45,810 nt of DNA from Sulfuritalea sp. (GCA_023700805.1 JAMPYF010000036.1:1-45810); one strand, 5' to 3'. Shown: positions 26,642 to 36,255, counted from the first letter of the stretch. The notes: generated by a model not told the origin, from the letters alone. Program-made: numbers and translations.

Positions 26642-27571
26642 TCAACGCGCGCAGACGCTGAGTCCGGGCTGGATTTGGACCTCGTTTGCCGCCGGTTGCG
26701 CAAAGGTTTCGCGGCGCATTTCGCTACCCTGGACGTCCCGGTAAACCAGTTCGTCGGTGTCGAACATGTATTCCGCATGGATGGCATTGTTCCAGCTGTT
26801 GAGGAAATAGGTATAGAAGGCGGGGAAGAAGCCCCGATTGGGCTTGGTCGGCTGCAGCGCGAACACGTATTCGGGAAATTTGTCCGTATCGCGGCTGTTG
26901 TGGCAACAGCGGACCCAGACATATTCGCCGGTGAAGATGAGTTTCCAGAACGGCGGCGTGTCGTAGAACCTGACAGTGACGTTCTTGCCCGCCGCGCGCA
27001 GTTGCCGCAGGCCGTCGATGCTGCTGCGGACTTCCTGGCGCAGCTGCGCCAGGGTGGCGTCCGGATCGGCATGCGCCGCCGCGTAGGCGACGGCGCCCGG
27101 GCCGTCGGGATTGAGCAGCATGACGCGGATTTCGTAGTACTCCTGCAGCACGTCGCGCAACGGACTGGCGGGGGCGGCGAAGGTGCCGTAGCCGGTCACG
27201 GCCATGATGTTGACATCGCGCTTCCACGGCAGGCGGCGAAACTGCTGTTCCTTGCCCCAGCGCGCCAGCCAGTCGTCGCTCTCCCTGGCATAGATCAGCG
27301 AGGCGATGTTGCTCATGCGCGCCTGGCTGCGGAAGTCCCAGGCGATCTTGACCAGATTGAACAGCAGCACCAGCAGCGCGGCGAAACCCAGTTCCGTGTA
27401 CAGCAGCGCCTGCGCATCGCCTTCCACTTTCGGCCACCAGTTGAACAGGACGTAACTGGCCGCGGTCGGCACCGAGAACGCGATGGCGAGCGCCAGCAGG
27501 GTGATGACGGCGTGGCTGGCAATATGGCCCAGGCCGCTCAGGAAATGTACGGATGAGGTCTTCGGCAACAT
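26642..27571 (-). CDS. Unknown two-transmembrane protein with a soluble C-terminal domain
   Basis: 309 residues from the ATG at 27571 (GGAGA 6 bases upstream). Transmembrane helices at about 18-44 and 59-77, then a 230-residue cytoplasmic domain beginning RMSNIASLIYARES. Motifs in it: VTGYGTFAAPASPLRDVL, RVMLLNPDGPGAVAYAAAHA, VTVRFYDTPPFWKLIFTGEY, NAIHAEYMFD. The layout (a short region with LLNPDGPG, a helical bundle, then RFYDTPP.W.LI) is like that of signal-effector domains with a phospholipase-D-like fold, but no HKD motif is present and no family is assigned. Stop lies 98 bases before the mlaF-like start, in the same direction. Confidence 0.6.
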   Translation of the reverse strand: MLPKTSSVHFLSGLGHIASHAVITLLALAIAFSVPTAASYVLFNWWPKVEGDAQALLYTELGFAALLVLLFNLVKIAWDFRSQARMSNIASLIYARESDDWLARWGKEQQFRRLPWKRDVNIMAVTGYGTFAAPASPLRDVLQEYYEIRVMLLNPDGPGAVAYAAAHADPDATLAQLRQEVRSSIDGLRQLRAAGKNVTVRFYDTPPFWKLIFTGEYVWVRCCHNSRDTDKFPEYVFALQPTKPNRGFFPAFYTYFLNSWNNAIHAEYMFDTDELVYRDVQGSEMRRETFAQPAANEVQIQPGLSVCAR

Positions 27572-27756
27572 GATTTCTCCTTGGTCAAGCAAGCCCGGGT
27601 TAACGCAAGCCCGGTGCCAGTAGAGGAAGACCATGGAAATCAGACGCTTGCAAAAAGACCTTGCTCGCGACCTGTAGCCAATCAACGACAGGATTTGCAC
27701 CGCCGGGGGCAAGCCGCTGTTTTTGCGCGCCGGTTCGTGTCGCCGATGGGCGACAT

Positions 27757-27787
27757 AAAAAGCCCCGGCGCATGCCGCCTGCCGAGG
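27757..27787 (-). terminator. Rho-independent terminator after hemW
   Basis: On the minus strand: stem CCTCGGC (27787-27781) with GCCGGGG (27769-27763), 11-base loop, followed by CTTTTTA. It begins 1 base after the hemW stop. A second small hairpin TGTCGCC–GATG–GGCGACA (27738-27755) follows. Confidence 0.75.
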
Positions 27788-27788
27788 A

Positions 27789-28931
27789 CTAGGCCAGAAA
27801 ACAGCCCAGCAGCCGATTGAGGAAACGCCTGCCGCGCAGGGTCGGCCGCAGCAGGCCGTCCGCGGTCTCCAGCAACCCGGCGCGCCGTGCCGCCAGCGCC
27901 GACTCTTCGATCGCCGCCAGCGGCAGGCCGGTGCGTTCGGTGAATAGTGCGGGCGGGAAACCCTGGTTCAGGCGCAAGGCATTCATCATGAATTCGCCGG
28001 GCAGATCGGCGCCGGCGATGGTCTGGCGGGTGCTGATGAAGTCGCCGCGCGCGGCGCCGGCGAGATAGGCGCGCGGATTGCGGTGGCGTGCCTCGCGCCA
28101 GATCGCCTCGTGGTTCGACAGTTTGCTGTGCGCGCCGGCGCCTATGCCGAGGTAATCACCGAAGGTCCAGTAGTTGAGGTTGTGCTGACACTGTTGTTCC
28201 GCCCTGGCGAACGCCGAAGTCTCGTAGTGCCCGAAACCGGCAGCGGCGAGGCGGGCTTCGACCATTTCCTGCATGTCGGCCGCCAGGTCGTCGTCGGGCA
28301 GCGGCGGCGGCGCGTGATGGAAGGGCGTGTTCGGTTCCAGGGTCAGGTGGTAGGCGGAGATGTGGCCGACCCCGGCGCGGATCGCCGCGGCGATGTCGGC
28401 TTCGGCTTCCGCCAGGGTCTGCTGCGGCAGCGCATACATCAGGTCGAGATTGACGCGCTCGAAATGCCGCTGCGCCATATCGATCGCGCGTTGCGCCTCG
28501 GCGCTGTCGTGGATGCGCCCCAGCGCCTGCAGCTTGGCGTCGTCGAAGCTCTGCACGCCGATCGACAGCCGCGTCACGCCGGCGGCGCGGAAGGCGGCGA
28601 ACTTCGCCGCCTCGGCCGTGCCGGGATTGGCTTCGAGCGTGATCTCGGCGCCGGGGTGCAGCGGCAGACGCATGCGGATCGCGGTCAGCAGGGCCTCGGC
28701 GGTTTCGGCGCGCATCAGGCTCGGCGTGCCGCCGCCGATGAAGACGCTGATTACGGGCCGGTTCCAGATTTGCGGCAGGGCGGCTTCGAGATCCGCGATC
28801 AGCGCGGCGAGATAGGCAGCTTCCGTGTCGTCGGCAATCCCGCCGCCGCTCTCGTGCGAATTGAAATCGCAGTAGGGGCACTTCTTCACGCACCAGGGCC
28901 AATGCACGTACAAGGACAGCGGCGGCGGCAT
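27789..28931 (-). CDS. hemW: HemW haem chaperone (HemN-like radical SAM)
   Basis: 380 residues from the ATG at 28931 (MPPPLSLYVHWPWC). A GTG at 28994, overlapping the rdgB stop as GTGA, would add 21 residues. That extension is encoded by a dispersed repeat copy (SPAPTL), which argues for intergenic sequence. Radical SAM ligands CVKKCPYC (CX3CX2C), GGGTPS, LEANPGT, and the HemW C-terminal domain. HemW inserts haem into respiratory proteins rather than acting as coproporphyrinogen oxidase, for which the extra Cys is missing. Last gene of the kinase–phosphatase–rph–rdgB–hemW run. Confidence 0.9.
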   Translation of the reverse strand: MPPPLSLYVHWPWCVKKCPYCDFNSHESGGGIADDTEAAYLAALIADLEAALPQIWNRPVISVFIGGGTPSLMRAETAEALLTAIRMRLPLHPGAEITLEANPGTAEAAKFAAFRAAGVTRLSIGVQSFDDAKLQALGRIHDSAEAQRAIDMAQRHFERVNLDLMYALPQQTLAEAEADIAAAIRAGVGHISAYHLTLEPNTPFHHAPPPLPDDDLAADMQEMVEARLAAAGFGHYETSAFARAEQQCQHNLNYWTFGDYLGIGAGAHSKLSNHEAIWREARHRNPRAYLAGAARGDFISTRQTIAGADLPGEFMMNALRLNQGFPPALFTERTGLPLAAIEESALAARRAGLLETADGLLRPTLRGRRFLNRLLGCFLA

Positions 28932-28949
28932 GGCCAGCCCCGAGCCGGC

Positions 28950-28966
28950 AAGAGTTGGCGCTGGTG
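28950..28966 (+). repeat. Dispersed 17-base repeat, copy 4
   Basis: AAGAGTTGGCGCTGGTG, one base from the common form at its end. Lies between rdgB and the preferred hemW start. Confidence 0.65.
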
Positions 28967-28990
28967 ATGCGGCGATCGGGATGATAGTGA

Positions 28991-29581
28991 TCACATGCCC
29001 AGCCGCAGGCGCTCGATGAGTTGCGCCAGGGCCTTGCCGCGGTGCGAATAGCGGTTCTTTTCCTCGTGCGGCAGTTCTGCTGCGGTAAGACCGGTGCCGG
29101 GCACCAGGAAGTAGGGGTCGTAGCCGAAGCCGCCGGCGCCACGCGGCGTGTCGATGATCTCGCCATGCCATTCGCCTTCTGTGACGACCGGCTGCGGATC
29201 GTCGGCATGGCGCATCAGCACCAGCACCGCGACATAGTGGGCGCGGCGATCCTTGAGCCCGGCGAGGTCGGCCAGCAGCTTCTCGTTGTTCTTCGCGTCC
29301 GACTTCGGCTCGCCGCCATAGCGCGCCGAGAACACGCCTGGCGCGCCGCCCAGCGCCGAGACGCAGAGGCCCGAGTCGTCGGCCAGGGCCGGCAGACCGG
29401 TCAGCCGCGCGGCATGGCGGGCCTTGGCGATCGCGTTCTCGACGAAGGTGATGTGCGGTTCCTCGGCTTCGGGCACGTCGAAAGCCGATTGCGGCAACAC
29501 CTCGAAATCGAAGGGCGCCAGCAACTGGCCGAATTCGCGCAGCTTGCCGGGATTGCCCGAGGCGAGGACCAGCTTCTTCAT
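28991..29581 (-). CDS. rdgB: XTP/dITP pyrophosphatase (RdgB/HAM1)
   Basis: 196 residues. N-terminal [12 protein letters not shown], catalytic loop [24 protein letters not shown] and [12 protein letters not shown]. Removes inosine and xanthosine triphosphates from the nucleotide pool. ATG overlaps the rph stop (4-base overlap). Confidence 0.95.
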   Translation of the reverse strand: MKKLVLASGNPGKLREFGQLLAPFDFEVLPQSAFDVPEAEEPHITFVENAIAKARHAARLTGLPALADDSGLCVSALGGAPGVFSARYGGEPKSDAKNNEKLLADLAGLKDRRAHYVAVLVLMRHADDPQPVVTEGEWHGEIIDTPRGAGGFGYDPYFLVPGTGLTAAELPHEEKNRYSHRGKALAQLIERLRLGM

Positions 29582-30306
29582 GACGCGAGGGCGGCCTTCT
29601 GCGCCGCGATGATGTCGCCGATGCCGGCCGCGGCGAGTTCCAGCAGCGTATCGAGTTCGGCGCGCGAGAACGGCGCGCCTTCCGCCGTGCCCTGCACTTC
29701 GATGATGCCGCCGCCGGCCGTCATGACCACGTTCATGTCGGTGTCGCAGGAGGAATCCTCGGCATAGTCGAGATCGAGCACCGGGATGCCGTCGACGATG
29801 CCGACCGACACGGCGGCCACCAGTTCGCGCATCGGATGCTGTGCCAGCTTGCCGCCGGCCACCAGCTTGGACAGCGCATCGTGCAGCGCCACGCAGGCGC
29901 CGGTGATCGAGGCGCAGCGCGTGCCGCCGTCGGCCTGCAGCACGTCGCAGTCGAGCGTGATCTGGCATTCGCCGAGCGCCGCGAGATTGGTCACGGCGCG
30001 CAAGCTACGGCCGATCAGGCGCTGGATTTCCTGGGTGCGGCCCGACTGCTTGCCCTTCGCCGCCTCGCGCGCCGTGCGCGTGTTGGTGGCGCGCGGCAGC
30101 ATGCCGTATTCGGCGGTGACCCAGCCGGAACCCTTGCCGCGCAGGAAGCCGGGCACCGATTCCTCGACACTGGCGGTGCACAGGACTTTGGTCGCGCCGA
30201 ATTCGACGAGCACGCTGCCTTCGGCATGGCAGGTGTAGTTGCGGGTGAGGGTGAGGCGGCGCAACTGGGCGGCGGCGCGGTCGGTGCGTTGCTGCGGACG
30301 GGTCAT
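29578..30306 (-). CDS. rph: Ribonuclease PH
   Basis: 242 residues. RNase PH signatures [25 protein letters not shown], the phosphate-binding RSLRAVTNL region with [21 protein letters not shown] and [13 protein letters not shown] (catalytic Asp). Phosphorolytic 3' trimming of tRNA precursors. Overlaps the phosphatase gene by 4 bases. Confidence 0.95.
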   Translation of the reverse strand: MTRPQQRTDRAAAQLRRLTLTRNYTCHAEGSVLVEFGATKVLCTASVEESVPGFLRGKGSGWVTAEYGMLPRATNTRTAREAAKGKQSGRTQEIQRLIGRSLRAVTNLAALGECQITLDCDVLQADGGTRCASITGACVALHDALSKLVAGGKLAQHPMRELVAAVSVGIVDGIPVLDLDYAEDSSCDTDMNVVMTAGGGIIEVQGTAEGAPFSRAELDTLLELAAAGIGDIIAAQKAALAS

Positions 30307-31199
30307 GAAGAAGCTCCAGTGGGGGTGTAAGGCATGCGCCGGCGGATCTCGGCGACGGCGTCGTCGATTTCCTCGTCGCTGAGCGGCGCCGCGACAGTCG
30401 CCGGCAATGCGTCGGGCCGCAGGTTGAGCGTATGCGCATCGGGGTCCGGAGCTTCCCAGCGCATCGCGATCAGGGTCAGATTGTCGGCCTCGGGACCGGC
30501 GGCCTGTTCGGCGGCGTCGAGCAGATGCGGCACCGAGGTGGTCAGCGAGGCGCGCCCGAGTTCGCGCACCAGCTTTTCGCCGAGGGGCGCCCAGGCGCCA
30601 TCGGTGCACAGCGCGATGACATCGCCATTCTGCAGCGGCACCGTGCGCGAAACCTCGATGCTCGGCGTCAGGTCGCCGCCGAGGCAACTGAACACGCGGT
30701 TGCGCAGCGGGTGGCTGGCGGCCTGGCCGCTCTCGATGATTCCGTCATCGACCATGCGTTGCACCAGGCTGTGATCGCGGGTGCGCATGAAACCGGCGTC
30801 GCCCTTGGCGCGGCCATGGATCAGGTACAGGCGCGAATCGCCGGCGTGGGCCCAGTTGACCTGCCCATCCTGCACCACGCAGGCGATGCAGGTGGTGCGT
30901 GGCGCCGAATGGGATGGGATGCGGCAGTCGGCGGCGTAGCGGACGATGCTCTCGTGCGCCTGCTGCAGGGCCGCCGCAAGAAACTGCGCCGGATCGACGA
31001 GCCGCGCCTTCGCCGCGGCGCGAAAGCGTTCGCTGATGGTATCGACCGCCAGCTGCGCCGCGACTTCGCCCTGCAGGTGCCCGCCCATGCCGTCGGCCAC
31101 CACCATCAGCACCGCGTCTTCGGTGGCCAGCCAGGCGACCCGGTCCTGGTTGATTTCGCGACCGCCGATGCGGCTGTCCTGGACGATGGTGTAGTTCAT
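30303..31199 (-). CDS. PP2C-type Ser/Thr protein phosphatase
   Basis: 298 residues. Metal-site motifs: [36 protein letters not shown], and DNLTLIAM. Lacks membrane segments. The gene overlaps the Ser/Thr kinase stop as ATGA, so kinase and phosphatase are made together and should act as a reversible pair. Between about 262 and 298 a charged tail follows the domain. Confidence 0.92.
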   Translation of the reverse strand: MNYTIVQDSRIGGREINQDRVAWLATEDAVLMVVADGMGGHLQGEVAAQLAVDTISERFRAAAKARLVDPAQFLAAALQQAHESIVRYAADCRIPSHSAPRTTCIACVVQDGQVNWAHAGDSRLYLIHGRAKGDAGFMRTRDHSLVQRMVDDGIIESGQAASHPLRNRVFSCLGGDLTPSIEVSRTVPLQNGDVIALCTDGAWAPLGEKLVRELGRASLTTSVPHLLDAAEQAAGPEADNLTLIAMRWEAPDPDAHTLNLRPDALPATVAAPLSDEEIDDAVAEIRRRMPYTPTGASS

Positions 31200-32128
31200 T
31201 TGCGGCGGCGCAGACCGAGGCGGGACAGCCAAGACGACGGCGGCTGGTCCCCCGGCTGATCCGTCGTCAGCGAAGCCTGCAGGGCGCGGGCGTGCTGCGG
31301 CCGCCGCGCGGGAGCCAGCCGCAGGCACTCGTCTATGGTGGCCAGCAGCCGCGGCGAATAGTCGGAACCCCAGCGCTGGCGGGCCGGCTGCAACTGGTCG
31401 TCGACCATGCGCTCGTCGGCCGCCTGCGGCGCCGACCCGGCCAGCGTCGCATACATGCAGGCGCCGACGGCATAGATGTCGGTCCAGGGCCCCAGCGTGA
31501 ACTTGCCGTGATACTGCTCGGGCGCCGCGTAGCCCGGGGTATACATCGCCCGCGGTTCGGGCGGACCGATATCCACGGCGTAGCGTGCGGCGCCGAAATC
31601 CAGCAGCACCGGGCTGCCGTCGTCGCGCAGCCAGATGTTGGCCGGCTTGATGTCCAGATGCAGCAGGCCGCTGCCATGCACCTCGCCGAGGCCGTCGAGC
31701 ACGCCGCAGAACATGCTGCGCAAGAAGGCTTCCTCCAGCCAGCCGCGCTGCTGGCGGATATAGTCGCGCAAGGTCTGGCCGACTTCGTAGCGCATCACCA
31801 GATAGACGGTTTCGTTGGCGCGAAAGAAATTCAGCACCCGCACCACGTTCGGATGGTCGATCCCGGTGAGCGCGCGCCCTTCCTCGAAAAAGCACTTCAG
31901 GCCGTGATTGAAGTCCGCCTGGTATTGCGGCGGTACGGTCGGCGCCAACTGCCCTTCACCGCGCAGCGCCAGGGCGTTCGGCAGGTATTCCTTGATCGCC
32001 ACCGGCGTGCCTGCGGCATCGTGCGCCAGATAGACGATGGAAAAGCCGCCGACCGAAAGCTGTCGCTCGATGCGATAGCCTTCCAGTTCGTATCCGGGGG
32101 GCAGTGCGTGATTGTTCTGCGATGCCAC
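31196..32128 (-). CDS. Hanks-type Ser/Thr protein kinase
   Basis: 310 residues from a GTG at 32128 (ASQNNHALPPGYELEGYRI). A TTG at 32212 is open but would absorb the divergent promoter region. Kinase motifs: glycine loop VGGFSIVYLA, VAIKEY (Lys46), LLHLDIKPANIW, DFGAARYA, APEQY. No transmembrane helix or extracellular sensor; a basic tail (LGLRRRK) ends the protein. Partner of the PP2C gene. Targets unknown. Confidence 0.9.
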   Translation of the reverse strand: MASQNNHALPPGYELEGYRIERQLSVGGFSIVYLAHDAAGTPVAIKEYLPNALALRGEGQLAPTVPPQYQADFNHGLKCFFEEGRALTGIDHPNVVRVLNFFRANETVYLVMRYEVGQTLRDYIRQQRGWLEEAFLRSMFCGVLDGLGEVHGSGLLHLDIKPANIWLRDDGSPVLLDFGAARYAVDIGPPEPRAMYTPGYAAPEQYHGKFTLGPWTDIYAVGACMYATLAGSAPQAADERMVDDQLQPARQRWGSDYSPRLLATIDECLRLAPARRPQHARALQASLTTDQPGDQPPSSWLSRLGLRRRK

Positions 32129-32232
32129 TGTTTGGGGAGAGTGCGGGCGGGTTGATATACTGCCGTGATTTTCCTTGTTCGCCCCCTTGCTGTAAACAAC
32201 TGCTTTCGGCAACAGGAATGGAGCCCCCCACC
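32129..32232. promoter_or_regulatory. Divergent promoter region, kinase operon and yicC
   Basis: For yicC: TATACT at 32156-32161, with a weak TTGGGG 18 bases further upstream. For the kinase: on the minus strand TTTACA, 17 bases, then GAAAAT. Both are predictions by eye. Confidence 0.4.
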
Positions 32233-33108
32233 ATGATCTACAGCATGACCGGCTATGCGGCTGCCAGTCGCGACCTCGGCAGCGCCGTGATGAACCTCGA
32301 AATCAAGAGCGTCAATTCGCGCTATCTGGATGTCAGCTTTCGCCTCGGCGAAGACCTGCGTTTTCTTGAAATGCCCCTGCGCGAAAAAATCACCGGACGT
32401 ATCGGCCGCGGCAAGATCGAATGCCGCGGCTATCTGCAGGCGCAGCCGGCGCAAGGTGGGGTGGCACGCCAGCGCGCGCCCGACCCGCTGCTGCTGGCCG
32501 AACTGGGCAAGCTCGACGCAGCCGTGCGCAGCGTGCTGCCGCAGGCCACGCCCCTGTCGGTGGCGGAAGTGCTGCGCTGGCCCGGCGTGCTCGGCGACGA
32601 TTCGCTCAGCGGCGAAACCCTGCAGGCCGCGGCGCAGGAATTGTTCGGCGTCCTGCTCGACGAATTCGTCGCCAGTCGCGAACGCGAAGGCGCCAAGCTG
32701 GCCGACGTGCTGAAGGATCGCGCGGCACGCATGCGCGAACGGGTGGCCGCGGCCGAACCGCTGCTGCCGGCGGCGCTGGCGGCCTACCGCGAACGCTTGG
32801 CGGCCAAGTTGCGCGAGGCGGTGGCCAACCTCGACGAGGAACGCATCCGCCAGGAAGTCGGCGTCTTCGCCGCCAAGATCGACGTCGCCGAGGAAATCGC
32901 CCGCCTGGTCACCCACATGGACGAACTCGAGCGCGTGCTGAAGAAGGGCGGCGCGGTCGGCAAGCGGCTGGATTTCCTGATGCAGGAACTCAACCGCGAG
33001 GCCAATACCCTGTCGTCGAAGTCGGTCTCGGGCGAAGTCACCGCCATCGCGCTCGAACTCAAGCTGCTGATCGAGCAGATGCGCGAACAGGTGCAGAACC
33101 TCGAATAA
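32233..33108 (+). CDS. yicC: YicC family endoribonuclease
   Basis: 291 residues. N-terminal MIYSMTGYAAASRDLG and EIKSVNSRYLDVSFRLGEDLR, and C-terminal RLDFLMQELNREANTLSSKS, the two conserved ends of YicC/YloC. Members are RNases linked to sRNA and mRNA turnover. GGAG 12 bases upstream of the ATG. Standing next to the rph/kinase run is common in proteobacteria. Confidence 0.93.
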   Translation: MIYSMTGYAAASRDLGSAVMNLEIKSVNSRYLDVSFRLGEDLRFLEMPLREKITGRIGRGKIECRGYLQAQPAQGGVARQRAPDPLLLAELGKLDAAVRSVLPQATPLSVAEVLRWPGVLGDDSLSGETLQAAAQELFGVLLDEFVASREREGAKLADVLKDRAARMRERVAAAEPLLPAALAAYRERLAAKLREAVANLDEERIRQEVGVFAAKIDVAEEIARLVTHMDELERVLKKGGAVGKRLDFLMQELNREANTLSSKSVSGEVTAIALELKLLIEQMREQVQNLE

Positions 33109-33195
33109 GCGGCGGCCGGCCATTGCCGGTCCACCGTGGCGGGCGGGCGCGACGCATGCCCCGCGACGGCGGCAGCACGGCCTTCCTGACTGGCA

Positions 33196-33201
33196 TATAA
33201 T
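33196..33201 (+). promoter_or_regulatory. Possible -10 box for the PAS-GGDEF-EAL gene
   Basis: TATAAT in the 197-base gap after yicC; no strong -35. A GGGGGAGGAA ribosome site (33288-33297) lies about 10 bases before the ATG at 33306. Confidence 0.45.
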
Positions 33202-33305
33202 CCATCCACATACCAGGGTCTTTACCGGGCCCGCCGCGGGCTGCCGCGTGCCGCTTTTCTGTCGCCGGCCGCACCGCAGACACATGAGGGGGAGGAAATG
33301 CAGGC

Positions 33306-36224
33306 ATGAGCCAGGAGGGTCACGGTATCGCGCTGCCCCGGCAATTTGCGCTGGCCCGCCATTTCTCGATCGCCAGCCTGGTGTGCACCGTCATCGTCGC
33401 CGTGCTGCTGGGCTGGAGCTATCAGTACCTGGCGCTGCGCGACCTCAAGCACCTGGCCGAGGATCGCAACCTGGCGCTGACCCACGCCCTCTCCAATTCG
33501 CTGTGGCCGAAGTTTTCCGGCCTCATGGCCGCCAGCGCGAACACCTCGCCGGCCGACTTGCGCGCCATGGCATACCGGGACAGCCTCTACACCCTGGTGG
33601 CGCGACAGATGAAGGACACCGAGGTGGTCAAGATCAAGATCTATGCCCTCGATGGCATGACGTTGTTCTCCAGCGACCCGACCCAGACCGGCGAAGACAA
33701 GAGCGGCAATTCGGCGTTTCTCACCGCCCGCGACGGAAAGGTCATCAGCGGGCTGACGCACCGGCACAGCTTCGATGCCTTTGAAGGCACGCGCAACCAC
33801 CTCGACATCATCTCGACCTACCTGCCGATCCGCGACGAGCAGAAGCGCATCGTCGCGGTATTCGAGATCTATACCGACGTCACCGACCTGACCTCGCATC
33901 TCGCCGAAACCCGCACCATCGTCGTCGGCACGGTGCTCGGCCTGCTGGCCCTGCTGTATGCGCTGCAGTATGTGTTCGTCGCCCGCGCCCAGCGCATCAT
34001 CGACGGCCAGCAAATGCTGCTCAAGCAGTCCATCCAGGATCTCGACCAGCGCGTGCACGAACGCACCGCATCGCTGGACGCGACCAACCTCAGCCTGCTG
34101 AAGGAGATCGAGGAACGCAAACAGGTCGAACATATCCTGCGCGAGAGCACGGCCCGTTACCAGGCCGTGACGCAGTCGGCCAACGATGCCATCGTGACCG
34201 CCGACAGCCGAGGCAACATCGTCGGCTGGAACCGGCAGGCGGAAGCCGCCTTCGGCTACACCGAGGCCGAAATCATCGGTCAGCCCTTGACCCGGCTGAT
34301 ACCCGAGCGGCACCGCGAGAGCCATGTGCGCGGCATCGATCGCGTGCTGGCCGGCGGCGAATCGCGCGTCAGCGGCAAGGCCTTCGAGACCGAAGGCCTG
34401 CGCCGCGACGGCACCGAGTTCCCGATCGAACTGTCGCTGGCCAAGTGGGAAGTCGGCGACAAGCGCTATGTCAGCGGCACCATCCGCGACATCTCGGAGC
34501 GGATCCGCACCGAGCAGCATCTGCGCGTCGCGGCGACCACCTTCGAGGCCCAGGAAGGCGTGACCATCACCGATGCCAACAAGGTGATCCTGCGCGTCAA
34601 TCGCGCCTTCACCGAAATTACCGGCTATGAGCCGGACGAAGCGGTGGGCAATACGCCGCACATGCTCAGTTCGGGGCGTCACGATCTGGCCTATTACGAA
34701 TCCATGTGGGACAGCCTGACCCGCACCGGCAGCTGGCAGGGCGAAATCTGGAACCGGCGCAAGAACGGCGAGGAATTTCCCGAGTGGCTGAGCATCACGG
34801 CGGTCAGGGGCATCGGTGGCGAGGTGACCAACTACGTCGGCACCTTCGCCGACATCACCGAGCGCAAGGCAGCGGAAAACGAGATCGCGCAGCTGGCCTT
34901 CTACGACCACCTGACGGGCCTGCCCAACCGCCGCCTGCTGCTCGACCGCCTGCGGCATGCGCTGGCCGGCTGCGTCCGCAACAGCCGCTGCGGCGCGCTG
35001 ATGTTCTTCGACCTCGACAACTTCAAGACCCTCAACGACACGCTGGGCCATGACGTCGGCGACCAGTTGCTGGTGGAGGTGGCATCGCGCCTGCAATCCT
35101 GCGTCCGCCAGAGCGATACCGTGGCACGCCTGGGCGGCGACGAATTCGTCGTGGTGCTGGAGGATCTCGATGGCGGCGACGGCGACCAGCTTGCCGCGAT
35201 GCAGGCGGAAGCCCTGGCGGTGAAAATCCAGGCCATGCTGGGTCAGCCCTATCTGCTCGACATCGTCGCCAACGGGGACGCCCGCGGCAAGCGCAGCCAC
35301 CATTGCAGTTCGAGCATAGGCATCACCCTGTTCGACCGCACGCCGGTCACCGCCGAGGAACTGATGAAGCGGGCCGACACGGCGATGTACCAGGCCAAGG
35401 CCCTGGGCCGCAACACCTTGCGCTTTTTCGATCCCGCCATGCAGGCGGCCGTCACGGCGCACGCCGCCCTGGAAAACGACCTGCGCAAGGCCATTGCGGA
35501 GCGGCAGTTTCTGGTGCACTACCAGGCACAGGTCGATTTTTCGGGCCAGGTGATCGGTGCCGAAGCCCTGGTGCGCTGGCAGCATCCGCAGCACGGCCTG
35601 GTGCATCCGACCGAGTTCATTCCCCTGGCGGAGGACACCGGCCTGATTCAGACCCTCGGCCACTGGGTGCTGGAAACCGCCTGCCGCCAACTGGCGGCCT
35701 GGGCCGCGCGGCCGGAAACCCGGCACCTGACCCTGGCGGTCAATGTCAGCGCCCAGGAGTTTCGCCGCAAGGACTTCGTCGAGGAAGTCCTGGAAACCAT
35801 ACGCGGCACCGGCGCGAATCCGCAGCGCCTGAAGCTCGAACTGACGGAAAGCCAGCTGGTGCACAACGTGCAGGAAATCATCGACAAGATGTTGCTGCTG
35901 AAGGCCGTGGGCGTGGGCTTTTCGCTCGACGACTTCGGCACCGGCTATTCCTCGCTCGCCTACCTCAAGCGCATGCCGCTGGACCAGTTGAAAATCGACC
36001 AGTCCTTCGTGCGCGACGTGCTGTTGGACAGCAATGATGCGGCAATCGCCCGCACGGTGGTCGCCCTGGCCCACAGCCTGGGCCTCGGGGTCATCGCCGA
36101 AGGCGTCGAATCCGCCTTGCAGCGCGATTTTCTGGCGGATTCAGGCTGCCACGCCTACCAGGGCTACTTCTTCAGCCAGCCGCTGCCGCTGGAGGAATTC
36201 GAGCAATTCGCGCGGCAGGCCTGA
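33306..36224 (+). CDS. Membrane sensor with PAS, GGDEF and EAL domains
   Basis: 972 residues. Transmembrane helix about 22-42, a periplasmic sensor segment (to about 200), a second helix about 202-224, coiled linker, PAS1 (YQAVTQSANDAIVTAD, from about 280), PAS2 (TFEAQEGVTITDAN, from about 413). The GGDEF motif is intact at 610-614 with an RxxD inhibitory site (RQSD) upstream. The EAL motif is intact at 753-755, with ELTES and DDFGTGYSS supplying metal and catalytic residues. Both synthesis and breakdown of c-di-GMP are possible; which dominates cannot be read. An in-frame-shifted ATG at 33298 opens only three codons and is not the start. Confidence 0.92.
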   Translation: MSQEGHGIALPRQFALARHFSIASLVCTVIVAVLLGWSYQYLALRDLKHLAEDRNLALTHALSNSLWPKFSGLMAASANTSPADLRAMAYRDSLYTLVARQMKDTEVVKIKIYALDGMTLFSSDPTQTGEDKSGNSAFLTARDGKVISGLTHRHSFDAFEGTRNHLDIISTYLPIRDEQKRIVAVFEIYTDVTDLTSHLAETRTIVVGTVLGLLALLYALQYVFVARAQRIIDGQQMLLKQSIQDLDQRVHERTASLDATNLSLLKEIEERKQVEHILRESTARYQAVTQSANDAIVTADSRGNIVGWNRQAEAAFGYTEAEIIGQPLTRLIPERHRESHVRGIDRVLAGGESRVSGKAFETEGLRRDGTEFPIELSLAKWEVGDKRYVSGTIRDISERIRTEQHLRVAATTFEAQEGVTITDANKVILRVNRAFTEITGYEPDEAVGNTPHMLSSGRHDLAYYESMWDSLTRTGSWQGEIWNRRKNGEEFPEWLSITAVRGIGGEVTNYVGTFADITERKAAENEIAQLAFYDHLTGLPNRRLLLDRLRHALAGCVRNSRCGALMFFDLDNFKTLNDTLGHDVGDQLLVEVASRLQSCVRQSDTVARLGGDEFVVVLEDLDGGDGDQLAAMQAEALAVKIQAMLGQPYLLDIVANGDARGKRSHHCSSSIGITLFDRTPVTAEELMKRADTAMYQAKALGRNTLRFFDPAMQAAVTAHAALENDLRKAIAERQFLVHYQAQVDFSGQVIGAEALVRWQHPQHGLVHPTEFIPLAEDTGLIQTLGHWVLETACRQLAAWAARPETRHLTLAVNVSAQEFRRKDFVEEVLETIRGTGANPQRLKLELTESQLVHNVQEIIDKMLLLKAVGVGFSLDDFGTGYSSLAYLKRMPLDQLKIDQSFVRDVLLDSNDAAIARTVVALAHSLGLGVIAEGVESALQRDFLADSGCHAYQGYFFSQPLPLEEFEQFARQA

Positions 36225-36226
36225 GG

Positions 36227-36255
36227 CCAGCCGGGAACTGCTCGTTCCCGGCTGG
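36227..36255. terminator. Hairpin between convergent GGDEF-EAL and PCuAC genes
   Basis: Perfect 12-bp stem CCAGCCGGGAAC/GTTCCCGGCTGG with loop TGCTC, starting 3 bases after the stop codon. No T-run; terminator role inferred from position. Confidence 0.5.

Noticed and set aside
32129..32212. TTG start of the Ser/Thr kinase at 32212
   Set aside because: It would place the divergent promoter motifs inside coding sequence; the GTG at 32128 begins the family-like N-terminus.
33298..33309. Three-codon ORF before the GGDEF-EAL gene as a coupled leader
   Set aside because: It resembles the other leader ORFs, but the ribosome site is well spaced for the real ATG at 33306 and too close to the first ATG.
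33222..36074. 950-residue minus-strand ORF
   Set aside because: It is antisense to the GGDEF-EAL gene, whose domains are complete; long shadow frames are expected at this GC content.
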